Part shown: in pieces, positions 60,015-64,000 of the stretch | Numbering within the stretch: the first letter of the stretch is position 1 | How the letters are laid out: each line of letters begins with the position of its first letter | Assembly (NCBI RefSeq): GCF_051967035.1 | Contig: NZ_JBQCKK010000001.1 | Span: 434,001 to 498,000 of the forward strand | Length of the DNA stretch: 64,000 nt | Direction: 5' to 3' | Source: Brevibacillus sp051967035 | Lineage (GTDB): Bacteria > Bacillota > Bacilli > Brevibacillales > Brevibacillaceae | Notes under the pieces: model-generated | Database searches by the model: none | What the model was told of the DNA's origin: nothing | What the model saw: only the letters and a program-made list of their open reading frames with translations | Made by a program: the position numbers and the translations under genes

Positions 60015-61181
60015 ATGGGCAAGCGAAAACGTCTCGATTTTCTTCCCTATACAGGAGTGATTGCTGCCGACCGCAAAACGAAGCAGCTTTGCAAACGGCT
60101 CCACCCCCACCATATCGCCGTCATCGACCATCCGGATGTGGATGAGATGGCGGCCAGGTCCTTGTTGGAGGCGGGGGCGAGGGTTGTTGTCAACCTGTCC
60201 GCTTTCATGACAGGTCAGTATCCGGCCGAGGGAGCGCGGCTTCTGCTGCACGCGGGCGTTACTTTGTACGAGGCAGAGGACGAGCCGGCAGAGCCGACCG
60301 GGTTAGATGCGTGGGACGGCCAATTTGCTGCCGTCCGCGAAGGCAGCCTGTACGTGAAGCGGGAGTCGCAATGGGAGCCTGCCCTGTCCCTTCGCCGCGT
60401 CACAATCGAGGCAGTTCTCGGAAAGTGGGCCGAGGCGCAGAGCAGGCTCGATGATACGCTGTCCTTATTCATTGATAACACACTCATGTACGCCAAGAAA
60501 GAAAAAGACTTGTTTTTAAAGCCGCTCTGTCCCCTCCCGCTGCGAACCCGACTGGAAAAACGGCACGTGGTCGTCGTCGTCCGCGGCAAACATTACAAGG
60601 AAGATTTGCAGACACTCTCCTCCTACATACGCGAATGCCAGCCCGTGCTCGTTGGAGTCGACGGCGGCGCGGACGCGCTCTTGCAGGCGGGGTACAAGCC
60701 CGACCTGATCGTCGGGGACATGGACAGCATTTCGGACAAGGCGCTCTTGTGCGGGGCCGAAATCGTCGTTCACGCCTTTGTCGACGGGCTTGCTCCCGGA
60801 AAAGCCAGAGTCGAGCAGCTCGGGGTGGCGCATCACGTCCTGCCTGCGCCCGGCACGAGCGAGGATGTGGCGATGCTTCTGGCCTATGAGAAAAAGGCAG
60901 AGCTGATCGTGACGATTGGCGCCCATACGAACATGATTGATTTTCTGGAAAAAGGCCGCAAAGGGATGGCCAGCACGTTGCTGGTGCGCACGAAGATCGG
61001 GCCCCGGCTGATTGACGCCAAAGGAGTCAGCCAGCTTTATCAGCCGACCGGCTCCTGGAAGCTGTGGGGCTGGTGCGCGGCGGCGATGCTGTTGCCTGTC
61101 ACGGCCGCGCTGATGATTCATCCGATCGCCCGTCATGCGGCGCAAATGCTCTGGACGCAATGGCGGACCTGGGCTTTTTAA
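60015..61181 (+). CDS. steA: SteA-like putative cytokinetic ring protein with TPK-like domain
   Basis: A 388-residue protein. Residues about 1-165 are a SteA N-terminal domain; about 180-330 resemble thiamine pyrophosphokinase (VGVDGGADALL, DLIVGDMDSIS, GTSEDVAMLLAYEK) and the C-terminus has one membrane helix (LWGWCAAAMLLPVTAALMI). In Corynebacterium SteA and SteB act at the division site with the RipC-FtsEX cell-separation pathway. The real TPK gene lies elsewhere, so catalysis is unlikely to be thiamine-related. GGAGGTG precedes the ATG. It is first in a four-gene run. Confidence 0.85.
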   Translation: MGKRKRLDFLPYTGVIAADRKTKQLCKRLHPHHIAVIDHPDVDEMAARSLLEAGARVVVNLSAFMTGQYPAEGARLLLHAGVTLYEAEDEPAEPTGLDAWDGQFAAVREGSLYVKRESQWEPALSLRRVTIEAVLGKWAEAQSRLDDTLSLFIDNTLMYAKKEKDLFLKPLCPLPLRTRLEKRHVVVVVRGKHYKEDLQTLSSYIRECQPVLVGVDGGADALLQAGYKPDLIVGDMDSISDKALLCGAEIVVHAFVDGLAPGKARVEQLGVAHHVLPAPGTSEDVAMLLAYEKKAELIVTIGAHTNMIDFLEKGRKGMASTLLVRTKIGPRLIDAKGVSQLYQPTGSWKLWGWCAAAMLLPVTAALMIHPIARHAAQMLWTQWRTWAF

Positions 61182-61190
61182 GGAGGCGCT

Positions 61191-61748
61191 ATGATTTCTT
61201 TTCGGTATCATCTGATTACGCTGGCAGCCGTTTTCGTTGCGCTCGGCGTCGGCATCCTGCTGGGAGGAACGGCGGGGCATCCGTGGCTTTCCGAGGGCGC
61301 CCAGGAAGTCTTGGCGAAAATGGAGGCCAAATACGACCGGGCGCTGAAAAGCAACCACGATTTGAGGCAGCAGGTCAATCGGCTGCTTCGGGAAGTGGAG
61401 AAAAGCCATGAGGAAGTCGTCCACATGATGGCGATGCGCTACGGCAATGAGCTTGCAGGGAAAAAAGTGTATGTCTGGCAGGAGACAGACCAGGAAGCCA
61501 AGGAGATTACCCGCCTGATGCACGCAATAGGCATCAACGTCGTCGCCTATCCAGGGGACGGAACCTGGGAGGACGGCTTGCTGCTTGTGGTCGCGGGCCA
61601 GCCGCCGCCATGGCTACAAAAGCGGGCAGGCACAGGCAAATGGTTGCTGGTCGAGCAGGTGCCGGATTCGCTGGCCAAGCAATGGGCCTTGCTGGAGCAG
61701 GTGCAAGAAACGATGACAGAAAGGAGGGTCGCGCGTGAAACAAGTTAG
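61191..61748 (+). CDS. SteB/MctB-like 'copper transporter' family protein
   Basis: A 185-residue protein with one N-terminal helix (HLITLAAVFVALGVGILLGG), a coiled coil (about 45-90) and a small alpha/beta domain. The start ISFRYHLITLAAVFVALGVG is the DUF3186/MctB signature. Mycobacterial MctB is about 300 residues, so this is a short form. The pairing with steA matches the actinobacterial SteA-SteB pair. The 3' end overlaps the glycosyltransferase by 14 bases. Confidence 0.8.
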   Translation: MISFRYHLITLAAVFVALGVGILLGGTAGHPWLSEGAQEVLAKMEAKYDRALKSNHDLRQQVNRLLREVEKSHEEVVHMMAMRYGNELAGKKVYVWQETDQEAKEITRLMHAIGINVVAYPGDGTWEDGLLLVVAGQPPPWLQKRAGTGKWLLVEQVPDSLAKQWALLEQVQETMTERRVARETS

Positions 61749-62427
61749 CGTCATCATTCCTGCCTACAACGAAGCCGACGCGATCGGAGCCACGCTGCGA
61801 GCGATTCGCGAACGGCTTTTCTGCCATGAGCTGATTGTCGTCGACGATGGCAGCGAGGACGAGACGGCTACGCTCGCCCGAAAATGGGCCGATCGCGTCA
61901 TTGCCGTGCCGCGTAACCGGGGCAAAGGCGCTGCCGTCCAGATCGGGTGGCAACACGCGAGCGGCGACGTCATCCTGCTGCTGGATGGCGATTTGCGCGA
62001 GAGCGCGGTCGAGGCCCGGCATCTGCTCGCTCCCGTGATGGAGGATGCTTGCGATATGGCGATCGCGATTTTGCCTCCCCCCCGGCAACAAGCAGGGATG
62101 GGACTGGCAAAAGGGCTGGCGCAGCAAGGAATCAAGTGGCTGACCGGTTTTGAAGCGCGCGCGCCTTTATCCGGTCAGCGAGCCGTTCGCCGCGATCTTT
62201 TGCACAAGCTGGGGAAAGTGGACAAAGGCTTCGGCATCGAGGTAGGTCTGACTGTGGATGCCTTGCGCGCAGGCTATCGCATCCAGGAGGTGCCTGTACC
62301 GTTTCGTCATCGGGAAACGGGCAACGACTGGCGAGGCTACGCTCACCGCGGCAAGGAGTTTGTCGCCATTGGCCGAACGCTGTACGCAAAATGGTGGGAG
62401 GGAAAGCCATGGGGGCGCACGCCATGA
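61735..62427 (+). CDS. GT-A family 2 glycosyltransferase
   Basis: A 230-residue cytosolic glycosyltransferase of the dolichyl-phosphate-mannose/glucosyl-3-phosphoglycerate synthase type. VSVIIPAYNEADAI, IVVDDGSEDET and DXD-like LLDGDLRE are intact. It has no membrane helix, so the acceptor is probably a soluble or prenyl-phosphate-linked molecule. GTG start at 61735 is behind GGAGGG. Overlapped on both sides, it is clearly co-translated with steB and the next gene. Confidence 0.86.
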   Translation: MKQVSVIIPAYNEADAIGATLRAIRERLFCHELIVVDDGSEDETATLARKWADRVIAVPRNRGKGAAVQIGWQHASGDVILLLDGDLRESAVEARHLLAPVMEDACDMAIAILPPPRQQAGMGLAKGLAQQGIKWLTGFEARAPLSGQRAVRRDLLHKLGKVDKGFGIEVGLTVDALRAGYRIQEVPVPFRHRETGNDWRGYAHRGKEFVAIGRTLYAKWWEGKPWGRTP

Positions 62428-63287
62428 CGCTCGCGCTGATCGTCGGAATCGCATGGCCGCTTGTCCTGCAACGCCCCTTGCTCACACTCTGCTCCGGGAT
62501 TCTCGCAAAGAAGCGCATGATCCGGCCCAATTATCGCGGCGAGCAGGTGTTGACGGCAGGCGGTCTGGTGCTTGTTGCAAGCACGGCCGTGACGATTCTG
62601 ACCCAGCTCGTGCTTCTGACGCTTGCAGCCGCTCCGCGCGAAATGCTGCTGCACGGCTTGCTGCTTGCCGGCGGGATGGCGGCCATGGCTTGGTGGGGCT
62701 GGATTGACGACAAGGCTGGCGACCAGGTCACGAAAGGATTTCGCGGCCACTTTGCCGTGCTGTGGCGGGAGCGGCGCGTGACGAGCGGGATGGGGAAGCT
62801 GCTTGGGGGAGGGCTTACGGCTGTCAGCGTATCGCTGTTCGTTTCCGTCGGCTTCTGGCCGTGGCTGCTCGCTTGTGGGTTGCTGGCGATCTCGCCGAAT
62901 ATCCTCAATCTGTTTGATCTCCGGCCGGGACGTGCGATCAAAGTGTTCTGGCTGCTCATGATGCTGGCGGTCGTCGTCAGCGTTTTTGCCACAAAGGCCG
63001 ATGCCGGAGAGCCGCTTGCGGTGTGGCTGTTTCTCCTGCCGGTTCTTGTCGCCAGTATGTTGTTCTTTCCGCACGATGCGGGCGGACGGATAATGCTAGG
63101 CGATACCGGAGCGAACACGCTTGGCTTTGCCATCGGCTATACATACGTGACGGTCGCGCCGCTTTTTTGGCAAGCCGTCTTCCTGACAGGCTTCGTCGCC
63201 ATTCAGGTTGCGGCCGAGTTTGTGTCTTTTTCCCGGTTGATTGACAAGCAGGCGTGGCTCAGCAGGCTGGATCAGTGGGGGAGATGA
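62409..63287 (+). CDS. WecA/MraY-like polyprenyl-phosphate glycosyl-1-phosphate transferase
   Basis: A 292-residue membrane protein with about eight to ten helices. The family's Asp motifs are partly kept: WGWIDDKAGD (first), NILNLFDLRPGRA (second) and FFPHDAGGRIMLGDTGANTLGFAIG (third, in outline with HDAGGR and GDTGA). The second motif is unusual: NLFDLRPGRA in place of the normal NxxDGLDGL. It probably transfers a sugar-1-phosphate to undecaprenyl phosphate. ATG 62409 follows GGGAGGG; the start overlaps the glycosyltransferase end. Confidence 0.82.
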   Translation: MGAHAMTLALIVGIAWPLVLQRPLLTLCSGILAKKRMIRPNYRGEQVLTAGGLVLVASTAVTILTQLVLLTLAAAPREMLLHGLLLAGGMAAMAWWGWIDDKAGDQVTKGFRGHFAVLWRERRVTSGMGKLLGGGLTAVSVSLFVSVGFWPWLLACGLLAISPNILNLFDLRPGRAIKVFWLLMMLAVVVSVFATKADAGEPLAVWLFLLPVLVASMLFFPHDAGGRIMLGDTGANTLGFAIGYTYVTVAPLFWQAVFLTGFVAIQVAAEFVSFSRLIDKQAWLSRLDQWGR

Positions 63288-63295
63288 GCGCAATC

Positions 63296-63324
63296 AAAAA
63301 CAGGCAGATGGTACCCTGCCTGTT
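63296..63324 (-). terminator. Terminator of the DUF2627 gene
   Basis: AACAGGCAG and CTGCCTGTT are perfect arms; on the minus strand the hairpin ends in a T-run. It may also slow transcription from the plus strand. Confidence 0.8.
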
Positions 63325-63585
63325 CTACTCGTCGTCCTCCGGCTCGCGAATCATGAAGCGGGGCTGTACCCGATTTTTTTTGCGGTCGTGATGCAGAATG
63401 AATCCGGCAATAAACCAGACAGGAACGGCGAAAGCAAGGACGCCGAGAACAAGCTTTCCCCACAGGAAGTCGACATCGGGCGCCGTGGAATAAAAAAAGG
63501 CGTCGCGGATCAGCTTGATTCCGTACATGGCAATCGCAGCCGGAATCACCATAATCAAGAGGGCGATGACTTTCTGGACGATCAC
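63325..63585 (-). CDS. yqzF: DUF2627 (YqzF-like) membrane protein
   Basis: An 86-residue protein with two helices (KVIALLIMVIPAAIAMYGIKLIRD in outline, then LVLGVLAFAVPVWFIAGFIL) and a basic/acidic tail. The length, GIKLIRDA and position just before a regulator of the bkd locus match B. subtilis YqzF. Function unknown. Confidence 0.85.
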   Translation of the reverse strand: MIVQKVIALLIMVIPAAIAMYGIKLIRDAFFYSTAPDVDFLWGKLVLGVLAFAVPVWFIAGFILHHDRKKNRVQPRFMIREPEDDE

Positions 63586-63758
63586 GGGTGATTCACACCT
63601 TTCTCTCTCATGCTTTCATCATATCGGATGCCAGGGGGCTTGTCCACCGTCCGTCCGCCGCACACGAGCGAGCGCACGTTAGGGAAGATAGCCTGTCCAT
63701 CAACGGTTTGTTGCAGTACAATGGTAACGAGTACGATGAAAAGTGAGGGGTCTAGCGC

Positions 63759-64000
63759 ATGCACAAGCTGCTCATAGTAGGTGCTGGACGAGGCGGTACA
63801 GCTCTGTTGCGAACGCTGAACCAGATGGACAGGCTGAAAATCGTCGCCGTGGTCGATCATCGGCCGGATGCTCCCGGAATTGAGCTGGCGAGATCGCTGG
63901 GCATCAAGGTCGATACGGATTACCGCCCTTATTTGGACGAAGAACTGGATGTAATTCTGGAAGCGACAGGAGACATGGCCGAATACGAGCAGCTCCGCCA
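63759..64000 (+). CDS. N-terminus of a regulator or kinase with an NAD(P)-binding domain (partial)
   Basis: The frame is open from ATG 63759 (AGTGAGGGG upstream) to the window edge, 80 codons. KLLIVGAGRGGTALLRTL is a Rossmann dinucleotide loop, followed by VAVVDHRPDAPGIELARSLGI. This N-terminal domain is found on sigma-54-type activators and PAS kinases of Bacillales; the B. subtilis neighbour at this place is the sigma-L-dependent bkdR. The rest is outside the window, so the type of protein is inferred. Confidence 0.6.
   Translation, partial: MHKLLIVGAGRGGTALLRTLNQMDRLKIVAVVDHRPDAPGIELARSLGIKVDTDYRPYLDEELDVILEATGDMAEYEQLR

Noticed and set aside
1..64000. tRNA genes, CRISPR arrays, insertion sequences or prophage
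   Set aside because: I found no cloverleaf, direct-repeat array, transposase frame or phage structural gene in the window.

Overview
The window is about 64 kb of a mid-GC (roughly 55 percent) chromosome from an endospore-forming member of the Bacillales, most likely a Brevibacillus. The evidence is a complete eight-gene spoIIIA operon, spoIVB and spo0A, plus gene order closely matching the Bacillus subtilis yqhG-to-yqzF segment (yqhG, yqhH, gcvT-gcvPA-gcvPB, lipM, mntR, yqhO to yqhV, spoIIIA, accBC, yqhY, nusB, folD, xseAB, ispA, dxs, tlyA, nadK, argR, recN, spoIVB, spo0A, yqzF), with lineage-specific insertions. No rRNA, tRNA, CRISPR array, insertion sequence or prophage was recognised. The genus is inferred from this pattern, not from a database match.

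Layout. 1-5 kb: a truncated modA facing a one-component regulator (excision-type HTH fused to a periplasmic-binding-protein-like domain), with a strong palindrome between them; then an M1 peptidase-like membrane protein, aroK and two small conserved genes. 5-9 kb (minus strand): yqhH helicase, yqhG and an exported protein. 9-14.4 kb: tandem glycine riboswitch, glycine cleavage genes gcvT, gcvPA and gcvPB, and lipM, whose product lipoylates the H protein of the same complex. 14.4-20.7 kb: an insertion relative to B. subtilis containing D-amino-acid aminotransferase, a degenerate M28 peptidase, an orphan PAS histidine kinase, a multipass membrane protein and an FMN reductase. 20.8-28.8 kb: mntR, patatin, yqhP/Q/R, aroQ, Xaa-Pro peptidase, efp, a DUF441 protein and a comAB pair for the spore compound sulfolactate. 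28.9-35.2 kb: yqhV, a CD1247-type protein and spoIIIAA-AH. 35.4-45.5 kb: fatty acid (accBC), Asp23/AmaP envelope-stress proteins, nusB, a TsaD paralogue, folD, xseAB, ispA and an M3 oligopeptidase. 45.7-54.3 kb: dxs, tlyA, nadK, argR, recN, spoIVB and spo0A. 54.7-64 kb: accessory genes (lipoprotein, carbonic anhydrase, phosphoesterase, LysR with two methyltransferases), then a compact steA-steB-like/GT2/WecA-like cluster, yqzF and the start of a regulator.

How the genes work together. Three themes dominate: sporulation control and the forespore feeding channel (spo0A, spoIVB, spoIIIA, sulfolactate genes), one-carbon and lipoate metabolism (gcv, lipM, folD), and isoprenoid/lipid/envelope biogenesis (accBC, ispA, dxs, the SteA cluster). 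The best candidate for an under-described system is the steA-steB-GT2-GT4 operon at 60.0-63.3 kb, which joins a predicted division-site protein pair to a prenyl-phosphate glycan start enzyme. Four palindromic or tandem candidate regulatory sites (modA, the FMN reductase, the LysR/methyltransferase gap and spo0A) can be read directly from the sequence. Translation starts were chosen by Shine-Dalgarno spacing and often lie inside longer open frames.
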